Assembly: GCF_014904705.1 (NCBI RefSeq)
Contig: NZ_JACZCQ010000006.1
Span: 434,001-498,000, forward strand
Length of the DNA stretch: 64,000 nt
Source: Nisaea sediminum
Lineage (GTDB): Bacteria > Pseudomonadota > Alphaproteobacteria > Thalassobaculales > Thalassobaculaceae
Direction: 5' to 3'
Below the pieces are notes generated by a model. That model worked only from the letters and a program-made list of their open reading frames with translations, did not search any database and was not told the DNA's origin. The position numbers and the translations under genes are program-made. Each line of letters opens with the position of its first letter. Position 1 is the first letter of the stretch. Positions 40,565 through 48,805 of this stretch are shown here, one piece after another.

Positions 40565-43500
40565 ATGGCTGGGACGCTATTCGAGGGTACGGATTCCAAC
40601 GATTTTTATGATGGAACCGGCGACGACGACACGCTGTATGGCGTCGTCGGAAACGACACGCTTCAGGGACAGGGAGGCGCCGACTCGATTGTCGGCGGCA
40701 CCGGGGACGACAGTCTCGACGGTGGCGATGGAGACGACCGGCTGAGCGGTGACGCCGGCGACGACACCCTGCTCGGAGGCGCCGGTGAGGACACCCTCGT
40801 CGGACACGAGAACGACGATCTGATCTATGGCGGCGACGGCAACGACCTCGTCATCGGATGGCACGATCGGGACACGCTGTTCGGCGATGCAGGAGACGAT
40901 ACGGTTTCCGGCGGACGTGCCGACGACCTGCTTTTCGGCAATGACGGCAACGATATTCTCTATGGCGGCGACGGGAACGACACGCTCTACGGCGGCGCGG
41001 GCCTGGACACGCTCTATGGCGATGCGGGCAACGACATCATCTATGCCGACGACGACGAGATCGTCTATGGCGGCGACGGCAACGATACGGTCTACACCAA
41101 CGACACGTCGGACCTGAGCCGCTTCGTCGATGTCGAATCGATCGTCGGGGTGGATGCGGTCACCCTCACCGGCAGCGTCGACCCGGACATCCTGACCGGC
41201 ACTGTGGTCGGAGACGAAATCGGCGGCGGCGACGGCGACGACACGATCGATGGCGGTCTCGGCAAGGATACCTTGCGCGGCGGCAACGACAACGACCTGG
41301 TCTATGGCGGCGGCGGCAACGACGTCATTTCAGGCGGATCGGGTCTCGATACGCTCTATGGCGACGACGGCGGCGATGCGATCAACGGCGGCGGCGGCGA
41401 CGATCTGATCTATGGCGGGGCCGGAGCCGATTCGATCGTTGCCGGCGACGGCGACGACGCGATCTACGATGACGGTCTCGACATCATCTATGGCGGCGCA
41501 GGCAACGATACCGTTTACACGACTGACGACAGCGACCGTTCGCGCTTCATCGGCGTCGAGGAAGTCGTTCTCGTGCCTCTGGACACGATCTCCGCCGGAG
41601 ACGGTGCCGACAGCCTCATCGGGACACTGGCCGCGAACGCCATCGACGGCGGTGGGGGCAACGACACGCTCTCCGGCCTCGGCGGCAACGACATCCTTTA
41701 CGGCGGCGCCGGAGATGATTCCATCGACGGCGGCGAGGGTGACGACAATCTCTTCGGTGGCGTCGGTGACGACACCATCGACGGCGGCAAGGGAGCCGAC
41801 ACGCTCTATGGCGGCGACGGGAACGATGTCTTCTACGACGACGGCGCCGATATCGTTTACGGCGGAGACGGCGTGGATACCGTCTGGACGACATCCTATG
41901 GCAACGAGTCGCGCTTCATCGGCATCGAGGAAATCCGCTATCTCTACGACCTCACTTCGGGCACGGACCAGAGCGACACGCTCAGCGGCACCGAGGGACG
42001 CAACCTGATCCTCGCCGGGGATGGCGACGATATCGTCGTCGGCAACGCCGACGCGGACACGCTTTCAGGCGGCGCCGGAGCGGACAGCATGAGCGGTCTC
42101 GCCGGCGACGACCTTCTGATCGGCGATGCGGGCGACGACACGCTTGTCGGCCATAGCGGCGACGATGTGATCAGCGGCGGCGAGGGAAACGATCTCGTCA
42201 TCGGCTGGCACGACAACGATACCCTCTTCGGCGAGAACGGGGACGACCTGATCTCCGGCGGCAGGGGTAACGACCTTCTAGAGGGCGGCGCGGGCAACGA
42301 CGTGCTCTCCGGCGGCGAGGAAAACGACACGCTGAGCGGCGGCGAAGGTATCGACACGATCTACGGCGATGCGGGCGACGACGTGATCTACGACGACGGC
42401 TCGGACGTCATCTATGGCGGCGCGGGCAACGATACCGTCTACACCACCGACGACAGCGATATCAGCCGCTTCCACGGTGTCGAACATTACGAACTGATCT
42501 GGAACCAGGTCACGGGCACCGACGCCGGGGACGCGCTCTCCGGCAGCGAGGCCATCGACGCCATCACCGGTCTTGCGGGCGACGACACGATCCATGCGGG
42601 CGGGGCCGGCGACCTGATCTACGGCAATGCCGGAAACGACGTGATCTATGCCGGCGACGGACTCGACAGCGTCGATGGAGGGGACGGCGACGACACGATC
42701 CACGGCGGGGCCGGCAGCAACGGCGACATCCTGAACGGAGGAGACGGAAACGACGTCTTCGTCGCGACCCTGACGGAACTCGACGGCGACGCCATCGCCG
42801 ACATGACGGAGAACGACCGGCTGGTCATTTCCGATGCGGAACTCGGCTACAGCCGCTTCAGGATGAGCTATCAGAACGGTCAGACCTTCGTCACGGTCGA
42901 CAGTGACGGCGACGGCACCGCGGACGCGGTCTTCGGGCTCGTCGGCGAATATGACTCGCTTTCCACCACGATCGAGAACGGCACGACCGTCGTCAGCTTC
43001 ACCCCGGCGGAAATCCCCGGCTGGGAGATTACTCATACGGGCGACTTCAACGGCGACGGACAGACCGATCTCCTGCTGACCTCAACCGAGGACCGGATCT
43101 CGATCTGGACCCTCGACGGGGCGGAGGCATTGACGAAAAAGGATGCCGGCGGACTGGGCACGCAAGAAACGTTCTCGATACGCTCCATCGCCGATTTCGA
43201 CGGCGATACCGACGACGATGTCCTGATGGTCGGCGACAACGGGACACTCTCGGTCTGGCGCATGTATGGCGGGACCGCGGCAGAGAAAACCTACGCGGGC
43301 CGGCTGGATTCAAGCTGGACCATCGAGGGCACCGCCGATTTCAACGACGATGGAAAGGAGGACATCCTGATCCGGCAAGATACCGGGGCCGTCTCCGTCT
43401 GGGTCATGGGCAACGACGGTACGGCGGCGGAGAAATCCTATGCCGGACGGATGGGCTCCGACTGGACCATCGAGGCCCTCGCCGATTTCAACGCCGACGG

Positions 43501-44191
43501 GAAGACCGACATTCTTGCCCGAAACGAGGGTGGTGCGGTTTCCGTCTGGGTCATGGACGGCGGTACTGCCAGCGAAAAGACCTATGCCGGCAATATGAGC
43601 GCCGACTGGAACATCGAGGCCATCGCCGACTTCAACGGCGACGGCAAACAGGACATCTTGATCAAGAACGAAACCGGAGTCGTCTCTGTCTGGGAGATGG
43701 ATGGCGGAACCGCGAGCAACAAGGGCTATACAGCCACCTTGCGAGACGGCTGGGAGATCGAGGCCGTGGCGGATCTGACCGGCGACGGCAAGGCCGATAT
43801 CCTGACACGGAACGAGAACGGTGTGGTCTCGGCATGGGAGATGGACGGGAGCACGGCCACCGCGCAGACCTACACGGGAATGCTCGGCTCGGGCTGGTCG
43901 ATCCATTCCGTCACCGACTTCAATGGCGACGGTTCGGCCGACCTGCTGGTTTCCAACGGGACGGCCGTCTCAGTCTGGGAAATGGATGCCGGCGGAACAT
44001 CGGAGAAGGCGTTCGTCGGAAACCTTCAGGACGGCTGGACTCTCGGCGAGGTGAAGGATTTCAACGGCGACGGCAAGGCCGACATCCAGATCGCCAGCGG
44101 CACGACCGGCCAGGTCTCGATCTGGGAAATGGACGGTGCGAACATCAGCCGGGCGGGTCTCACCGGGAATCTCTGGACAGACCTCGTGTGA
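40565..44191 (+). CDS. RTX calcium-binding protein with C-terminal propeller (giant 4)
   Basis: 1208 residues, with the clearest ribosome site of the four giants (GGAGG at 40555-40559, five bases before the ATG). RTX blocks fill residues ~20-725. They are interrupted by four copies of a module marked GGAGNDTVYTTDDSD and SRFIGVEE (near 41070, 41500, 41860 and 42410), an apparent cousin of the YVDTR/VEDIV module of giant 2. One spacer module lies at ~42753-43015. Eight propeller repeats cover 43019-44188 and the protein ends GLTGNLWTDLV. No signal peptide. Predicted calcium-dependent secreted surface protein; ligand unknown. Confidence 0.86.
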   Translation: MAGTLFEGTDSNDFYDGTGDDDTLYGVVGNDTLQGQGGADSIVGGTGDDSLDGGDGDDRLSGDAGDDTLLGGAGEDTLVGHENDDLIYGGDGNDLVIGWHDRDTLFGDAGDDTVSGGRADDLLFGNDGNDILYGGDGNDTLYGGAGLDTLYGDAGNDIIYADDDEIVYGGDGNDTVYTNDTSDLSRFVDVESIVGVDAVTLTGSVDPDILTGTVVGDEIGGGDGDDTIDGGLGKDTLRGGNDNDLVYGGGGNDVISGGSGLDTLYGDDGGDAINGGGGDDLIYGGAGADSIVAGDGDDAIYDDGLDIIYGGAGNDTVYTTDDSDRSRFIGVEEVVLVPLDTISAGDGADSLIGTLAANAIDGGGGNDTLSGLGGNDILYGGAGDDSIDGGEGDDNLFGGVGDDTIDGGKGADTLYGGDGNDVFYDDGADIVYGGDGVDTVWTTSYGNESRFIGIEEIRYLYDLTSGTDQSDTLSGTEGRNLILAGDGDDIVVGNADADTLSGGAGADSMSGLAGDDLLIGDAGDDTLVGHSGDDVISGGEGNDLVIGWHDNDTLFGENGDDLISGGRGNDLLEGGAGNDVLSGGEENDTLSGGEGIDTIYGDAGDDVIYDDGSDVIYGGAGNDTVYTTDDSDISRFHGVEHYELIWNQVTGTDAGDALSGSEAIDAITGLAGDDTIHAGGAGDLIYGNAGNDVIYAGDGLDSVDGGDGDDTIHGGAGSNGDILNGGDGNDVFVATLTELDGDAIADMTENDRLVISDAELGYSRFRMSYQNGQTFVTVDSDGDGTADAVFGLVGEYDSLSTTIENGTTVVSFTPAEIPGWEITHTGDFNGDGQTDLLLTSTEDRISIWTLDGAEALTKKDAGGLGTQETFSIRSIADFDGDTDDDVLMVGDNGTLSVWRMYGGTAAEKTYAGRLDSSWTIEGTADFNDDGKEDILIRQDTGAVSVWVMGNDGTAAEKSYAGRMGSDWTIEALADFNADGKTDILARNEGGAVSVWVMDGGTASEKTYAGNMSADWNIEAIADFNGDGKQDILIKNETGVVSVWEMDGGTASNKGYTATLRDGWEIEAVADLTGDGKADILTRNENGVVSAWEMDGSTATAQTYTGMLGSGWSIHSVTDFNGDGSADLLVSNGTAVSVWEMDAGGTSEKAFVGNLQDGWTLGEVKDFNGDGKADIQIASGTTGQVSIWEMDGANISRAGLTGNLWTDLV
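43019..44188 (+). repeat. eight FG-GAP/VCBS-like repeats, giant 4 C-terminus
   Basis: Eight repeats from ISIWTLDG to VSIWEMDG with DFNGDG calcium loops. More diverged than giants 2 and 3 (VSVWVMGN, LSVWRMYG), but with the same count and order. Confidence 0.8.
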
Positions 44192-44213
44192 TCGACCGGA
44201 AAGTCAGCGGAAA

Positions 44214-44236
44214 CGTGGCGCCCTCAGGGCGCCACG
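44214..44236. terminator. bidirectional terminator, giant 4 / wzx
   Basis: A 23-base perfect palindrome CGTGGCGCCCT-C-AGGGCGCCACG, forming a 10-bp stem with a TCA loop. It lies 22 bases after the giant 4 stop and contains the stop codon of the convergent flippase gene (44224-44226). It is followed by GAAAAC on the + strand and preceded by GGAAA, giving a TTTCC run for the - strand transcript. Confidence 0.7.
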
Positions 44237-45609
44237 AAAACACTGAGCAGAGTCACGCTGCCGCTCAGCAGCACCACCGTGGCGACCAGCCGGGCCGCGT
44301 CCCGGATCGACAGCACGCGGCTGCGGCGCAGCAGGACCGACTGGCCGCCGAGCATGACATAGGACGCCACGATCACGCCGATACCGACGCCCTCCAGTTC
44401 GGCCATCCGATAACCGATCACCGTGCCGGCCCAGAGCGTCGCGATCGCCAGCAGATAGACGGTGACGATCTCGCGGCTCGGACGGGTCCGCGCGGACATC
44501 GCGATCGGCATCAGCCAGGAGGCCATGATCATCGGAATGCCGGCGACCAGGAAGATCTTCAGTGCCGGAACCGCCTCGGCATAGGCGCTGTAGACCAGCG
44601 GCACGATCAGCTTCGCGGTCAGCACGCCGATGCTGGAGAGTACCGAGATCACCAGCGCCAGTTTCAGCGCGTCGTTGACCACGCGCGGAGAGAGCGCGAA
44701 GGGCTCGGCCGCATAGGCCTCGGCGGAGAGTTTCGGATAATAGGCCTGCGCGATGGTGCCGAAGGTCCCGGCATAGAGCCCGAGCACCGCGGCGGCGAAG
44801 GAGAACTGGCCGTAGGTCTCCGGGTCGGCGAGGTCGGCGACGAACCAGCGGTTCGCCATCATGAAGAAGCTCCAGAGCGAGACCGAGACGAAAAGCGGGA
44901 AGGCCGCGACGATGGTGCGCCGGACCCGCGGCAGGCTCGGACGGTAACGGATATCGAGCGGGTCGCGCCGCAGCATGTTCACCGCTATGCCGCCGAACCA
45001 GAGGATCAGCACCGAGAAACAGCCGGATAGGCCGCCGAAGAACAGGCCGAGGACGCGCGGCACGGTGAGGCCGACCTGGGCGATCGCGTTGTTCGCCGTG
45101 AACTGGACGTAATTCGACAGCCCCCGGTAGAGCGCGAGATGACCCATCAGGATGAAAAGCACGCCGCCGGCGGTGATCGCCAGCAGCGTCGCCGGCATCG
45201 GCAGCGGCACCTTGAAGGAATTGCGGAAGAAATAGGCCAGCAGCAGCGCCGAGGTGATGGCGATCGTCGCGAGATAGAACCGGGTCCAGAGGATCCCCTG
45301 TACCCTGACCCCGCCCGGCCGCTCCATGCCGGCCTGCTTCATCCGCGCGGCCGTACGGGTAATCAGCTGCGAAGTGCCGAGATCGAGCAGCCAGAGATAC
45401 TGCACGAAGGTGGAGATCAGGATGAACTGCCCGAAGGAGACCGGCTCCATGAACCAGGGAATGAAGAGACCGGTCGCGGCCACGCAGGCATTCACAGTCG
45501 GAACCACGAGCGCGTAGCTGCGCGGGCTTTCCAGAAACCGCGCAAGGGATCCGGCCGCAGTCGGCAGAACCGGTGGCTCGGTGCTTTGCGGATCGCCGCC
45601 GGTCGTCAT
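44224..45609 (-). CDS. Wzx-type polysaccharide flippase (MOP superfamily)
   Basis: 461 residues with about 12 hydrophobic helices spread evenly, beginning YALVVPTVNACVAATGLFIP and ending LVATVVLLSGSVTLLSVFV. Length and topology fit the Wzx/polysaccharide-transporter branch of the MOP exporters, which move undecaprenyl-linked repeat units across the inner membrane. ATG at 45609 is supported by GGGAG seven bases upstream. The gene faces the opposite way from the downstream unknown pair with only 53 bases between starts. It belongs functionally with the Wzy, glycosyltransferase and Wza/Wzc genes to its right. Confidence 0.85.
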   Translation of the reverse strand: MTTGGDPQSTEPPVLPTAAGSLARFLESPRSYALVVPTVNACVAATGLFIPWFMEPVSFGQFILISTFVQYLWLLDLGTSQLITRTAARMKQAGMERPGGVRVQGILWTRFYLATIAITSALLLAYFFRNSFKVPLPMPATLLAITAGGVLFILMGHLALYRGLSNYVQFTANNAIAQVGLTVPRVLGLFFGGLSGCFSVLILWFGGIAVNMLRRDPLDIRYRPSLPRVRRTIVAAFPLFVSVSLWSFFMMANRWFVADLADPETYGQFSFAAAVLGLYAGTFGTIAQAYYPKLSAEAYAAEPFALSPRVVNDALKLALVISVLSSIGVLTAKLIVPLVYSAYAEAVPALKIFLVAGIPMIMASWLMPIAMSARTRPSREIVTVYLLAIATLWAGTVIGYRMAELEGVGIGVIVASYVMLGGQSVLLRRSRVLSIRDAARLVATVVLLSGSVTLLSVFVAP

Positions 45610-45662
45610 ATGCTGGCTCCCGGAACACCGTCGGTTGGGCGGAAGTGCATGAGGCGGAGCGG

Positions 45663-46439
45663 ATGGAGTGCGACTGGGTTGAGGGACTGCCGGCCGCGAT
45701 CCGGATCGGCGCCATCGAAGGCACTGCGTTTGGAATAGAAACAGCCGACCGTCACTCGTTCTTCACCTTTGCGCCCGAAAGATATGGCGCCCGCATTATA
45801 GACGATCAGGCGCCGTTTATCGGCCCCGAAACCGGCGAACGGCACCTGTCGGTCGAAATGGCCGAGGGCGCCTGGGAAGCAAAGATCACTTCCGCCGTCA
45901 GCCCGCAGCGGCTCATGTTGAAGGCTTCGCTTACCACGCTTTCGCCTTCGCTCTTTCAGGATTTTGTCCTGCGCGCGGTTTTTTCCAGGGACTCCTTCAC
46001 CGAAGCGAAGATCGGCGGCGACCGGTTCGGTCACGAAGGGCGCGATCTCTACCACCAGCATCCGGTGCCGCGTGCCAGTCTCTCCGGCCCGCACGGGACA
46101 GTGACGGTCCGCGTGACGGAGGCGGCGACCGGCCCCTGGTTCGAACAAGTGCTCTATGTCCGCGATGCACCCGAGGGCTGGGTCGTGCATGCCCGGCTGC
46201 TGCCGAAACCGCCCTACGCCCAGCTCTGGATTCGCTGGTTCACCCGGTTCTTCCGGCTCTCCCTGCCCGACGGCGCGAGCCGCGCGCTGCTCGCGCTGCC
46301 GGGGGTCGGCCGGGCGCTCTGGTACGCGGCGGAACGCGGCGGTGCGGGCGCGTTGCAGCTGCAGGCGAGCGGGCTTGCCGGCGTGCCCGCGGGCGAGACC
46401 CTGGCCCTGGCGATGGAGCTTGATTTTGACGGTCACTGA
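45663..46439 (+). CDS. hypothetical protein in EPS locus (258 aa)
   Basis: I do not recognise this family. The start at 45663 is chosen because GAGG (45651-45654) lies eight bases upstream; the same frame is open back to 45573 but would overlap the divergent flippase start. The protein begins MECDWVEGLPAAIRIG, has no signal peptide or clear membrane helix, and looks beta-rich (HLSVEMAEGAWEAKITSAV, VTVRVTEAATGPWFEQVLYV). It overlaps the next gene by 14 bases, so the two are translationally coupled and probably act on the same glycan. It may be an accessory polysaccharide-binding or -modifying protein; function is unassigned. Confidence 0.7.
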   Translation: MECDWVEGLPAAIRIGAIEGTAFGIETADRHSFFTFAPERYGARIIDDQAPFIGPETGERHLSVEMAEGAWEAKITSAVSPQRLMLKASLTTLSPSLFQDFVLRAVFSRDSFTEAKIGGDRFGHEGRDLYHQHPVPRASLSGPHGTVTVRVTEAATGPWFEQVLYVRDAPEGWVVHARLLPKPPYAQLWIRWFTRFFRLSLPDGASRALLALPGVGRALWYAAERGGAGALQLQASGLAGVPAGETLALAMELDFDGH

Positions 46440-48042
46440 TCCTTCTCTCTCCGGTCGTCTCGATACAATCGCGCGCGGCATTGCCGACGCACTGGCCACA
46501 CAATGCGACCGCGACCGGGGGTTCCGGGAAACCGAGTTCTACGGCACCGCCTTCGCCTGCATGCTCTGGCGCCGCTGGCCGGAGCGCTACGCAGAGGATC
46601 TCGAGGCCGGGCTCGCGCGGCTCCGGGACCAGGACAAGCGGGCGCGGATCGGTGCCTGGCAGAACCCCTACCATTGGGAGTTCGTCCGCTTCGCGCTGGC
46701 CGACCTGTTTCGCGGCGGTTCCGCCGCCGGCTTCGCGAACAGCTGTGATGTGCTCGGCAAGCCCGGCTTCGTCGGCAATCGCGTCGCCAACTGGATGCTG
46801 CTCAGAAGCACCGTCCGGATCATGGAGGGACGCCCCGCCGGGCGCCTGCTCGGCCGACTCGAACGGCGGATCGCCCTCGCGCATTACCAGCAGCCCGCCG
46901 GTTTCATCGAGGATCAGCGGGGGGCGCCGACACAGCAATATCACGCCTTCATGACCGCCCTGCTCGGCTACCAGATCGCCGTTCTCAAGGAGCCCTCCCG
47001 GTTCCTGCGGGATCGTTTCGCCGCGGCGCTCCAGGCGCTGCAGCGCACTGCGCTTCACGCCGGCGAGGTCAATGCCGTCGGGCGCGGGCAGTTGCAGAGT
47101 TTCGGCTATGCCGCCGCCAGTCTCGCGCTCGCCTTCGGCCTCCGGCTCGGGCTGGCAGACCCCGGCGCGGAGGCTCTGCTGGGCGCCGTGCTCGATCGCC
47201 TGGAGGCCGCAGTCCGCCCCGACGGAACGCTCCCGCTCATGATCGAAGGCGCCGATGAGCGCACCGAGGTCGAACCGGTGCCGGCGCATCCGCATCAGGA
47301 ACGGATCGGCTGGCATTCCTACAATAACGAAGCCGACTATCTCGCCTTCTCGGGAGCAGTTCTGAAACTGGCGGCGGAGCAGCTCGAAGGATTTGCACCG
47401 TCGGCCCAGCCCGAACCGTTTCGCGGCGAAGATAGCCTCAAGGACGGTATCCGGGTCTTCCGCAACCCGGCCTATTCCGCCATCGTCACCCTGCCCCATG
47501 CGGGCCTGACGGCGGCCCAGCCACTGCCCTATATCGTGACGGCCTCCGGCGCGCGGCCCCTGCCGGCCTACGGCGGAGAGAAGCTGCCCGGGAGCATCTA
47601 CGGGGCGCTGGCCCATCCGCTTCCGGTATTCGAGGCGGCATCGGGCCGCTTCCGCTCCGTCCTCGACGGCGCCCTGTTCCGCTGGGCCGGTCCGGACCGG
47701 ATCGTCGGAGAGACCGGCAGTCTCCGGTTCGAACGCAGGTTCCGTTTCTCGGAGAACTCGATCGAGATCGCGGACGCGCTGATCACGAACGAGCCGGAGG
47801 ACGGAGACCTCCTGCATCTGCCCTGGCTTCCGCTCGCCGGCGATATCGAGGCCACGGAAAACGGCAAGGACTTCGCCCTGGACGGCGCCCGTCTGGTCTC
47901 GGAAGAGCCGCTCGCTCCCGTTCCGGGCACTGAACCGCAATATGGAATGTCGGGAAAGCTTAGGGTCTGGTCCCGCGCCGCGCCGCCCCCGCCGAAAGGG
48001 GAGATCGCACGCGCTGTCTACAGGATCCTGCTCACGCCTTGA
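46426..48042 (+). CDS. putative alpha/alpha-toroid polysaccharide-processing protein (538 aa)
   Basis: Best start is TTG at 46426, with GGAG (46415-46418) seven bases upstream inside the preceding gene; the frame is open further upstream but there it only shadows that gene. Residues ~1-330 are helical with Trp/Tyr/His-rich motifs (RETEFYGTAF, WQNPYHWEFVRF, QYHAFMTALLGYQ, GWHSYNNEADYLAF). Residues ~340-538 are beta-rich (RVFRNPAYSAIVTLPHAG, RFERRFRFSENSIEIADAL). A helical toroid followed by a beta-sandwich is the layout of heparinase II/III- and alginate-lyase-like enzymes, but no catalytic signature is clear. It overlaps the convergent methyltransferase by 11 bases. Confidence 0.65.
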   Translation: MTVTDPSLSGRLDTIARGIADALATQCDRDRGFRETEFYGTAFACMLWRRWPERYAEDLEAGLARLRDQDKRARIGAWQNPYHWEFVRFALADLFRGGSAAGFANSCDVLGKPGFVGNRVANWMLLRSTVRIMEGRPAGRLLGRLERRIALAHYQQPAGFIEDQRGAPTQQYHAFMTALLGYQIAVLKEPSRFLRDRFAAALQALQRTALHAGEVNAVGRGQLQSFGYAAASLALAFGLRLGLADPGAEALLGAVLDRLEAAVRPDGTLPLMIEGADERTEVEPVPAHPHQERIGWHSYNNEADYLAFSGAVLKLAAEQLEGFAPSAQPEPFRGEDSLKDGIRVFRNPAYSAIVTLPHAGLTAAQPLPYIVTASGARPLPAYGGEKLPGSIYGALAHPLPVFEAASGRFRSVLDGALFRWAGPDRIVGETGSLRFERRFRFSENSIEIADALITNEPEDGDLLHLPWLPLAGDIEATENGKDFALDGARLVSEEPLAPVPGTEPQYGMSGKLRVWSRAAPPPPKGEIARAVYRILLTP

Positions 48043-48673
48043 TCCCGTCCACCAGCAACGAGAGATGCGAGGAGGGGAAGCTCTTGTCCGGCGTTCCGAA
48101 GCGCCGGCAGCGATGGATATGTCCGCGCTCGGCAATCCAGGGTTCCTCGTGGAAGTCGCCGCCGGCATCGAACCATTCTCGCGGCTCGACGGTGAACCCG
48201 GCCGCCGCGAGGGCTGCGCTCAGGCTCTCGACGGTGAAGAGCTGCTTATGGTCGTCGGCGCCGGGCCCGATGCCGCCCGGCTCCACATGGCGGATATAAT
48301 CCGGGTCCGGATTGTGCCCGTCGGGCACCGCGATCCGGATCGTGCCCCCGGGTTCGAGATAGCGATAGGCATTCGCCAGCACGGCGGGGACGAGCTCCGG
48401 CGGAATATGCTCGAACACATGCTCCGCCAGCAGACGCTCGACCCTGCCCTCGGCACCGACGAGATCCGCCCAGACCGCCGGGTCGGTGGCATCGAAGAAG
48501 CCGATATCGGAGCCGAGCCAGCCCGCCTCCGGCGCCGCGCCGCCGAGCACGATCCGGAGCGGCGTACCCGCCGCGGCCGCCGCACGCAGCTTGCGTTCCG
48601 CCGCACGATCCCGGAGCGGGCGGAGAAAAAGCTCCGATATTTTTCGCCTGAGGCCCATCCTGCTCACGTTCAT
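48032..48673 (-). CDS. SAM-dependent methyltransferase-like protein
   Basis: 213 residues. The C-terminal half of a class I methyltransferase fold is clear: LLAEHVFEHIPPELVPAVL, then RYLEPGGTIRIAVPDGHNPD, and LSAALAAAGFTVEP. The N-terminal nucleotide-binding part is unusual: IVLGGAAPEAGWLGSDIGFF replaces the normal GxGxG glycine loop, as in small COG4627-type proteins. It might methylate or otherwise modify sugars of the polysaccharide. It lies in the - direction between + strand EPS genes and overlaps the preceding gene tail by 11 bases. Confidence 0.7.
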   Translation of the reverse strand: MNVSRMGLRRKISELFLRPLRDRAAERKLRAAAAAGTPLRIVLGGAAPEAGWLGSDIGFFDATDPAVWADLVGAEGRVERLLAEHVFEHIPPELVPAVLANAYRYLEPGGTIRIAVPDGHNPDPDYIRHVEPGGIGPGADDHKQLFTVESLSAALAAAGFTVEPREWFDAGGDFHEEPWIAERGHIHRCRRFGTPDKSFPSSHLSLLVDGIKA

Positions 48674-48805
48674 TTAACCAATACGCACAAAAATGCGGCG
48701 CAAACGGTTCAGAAATCACGATAAGTCACCGGCTCGCACGATATACGAGGCGGAGGCGATCTGATAGGTTAAACGCTCCCGATTCGCGTGCTGTTCAGAG
48801 GATCC

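Noticed and set aside
46156-46425. Upstream ATG start at 46156 for the 538-residue gene
   Set aside because: The extension overlaps the well-supported preceding gene for 270 bases and has low-complexity Arg/Pro composition. TTG at 46426 has GGAG at the right distance.
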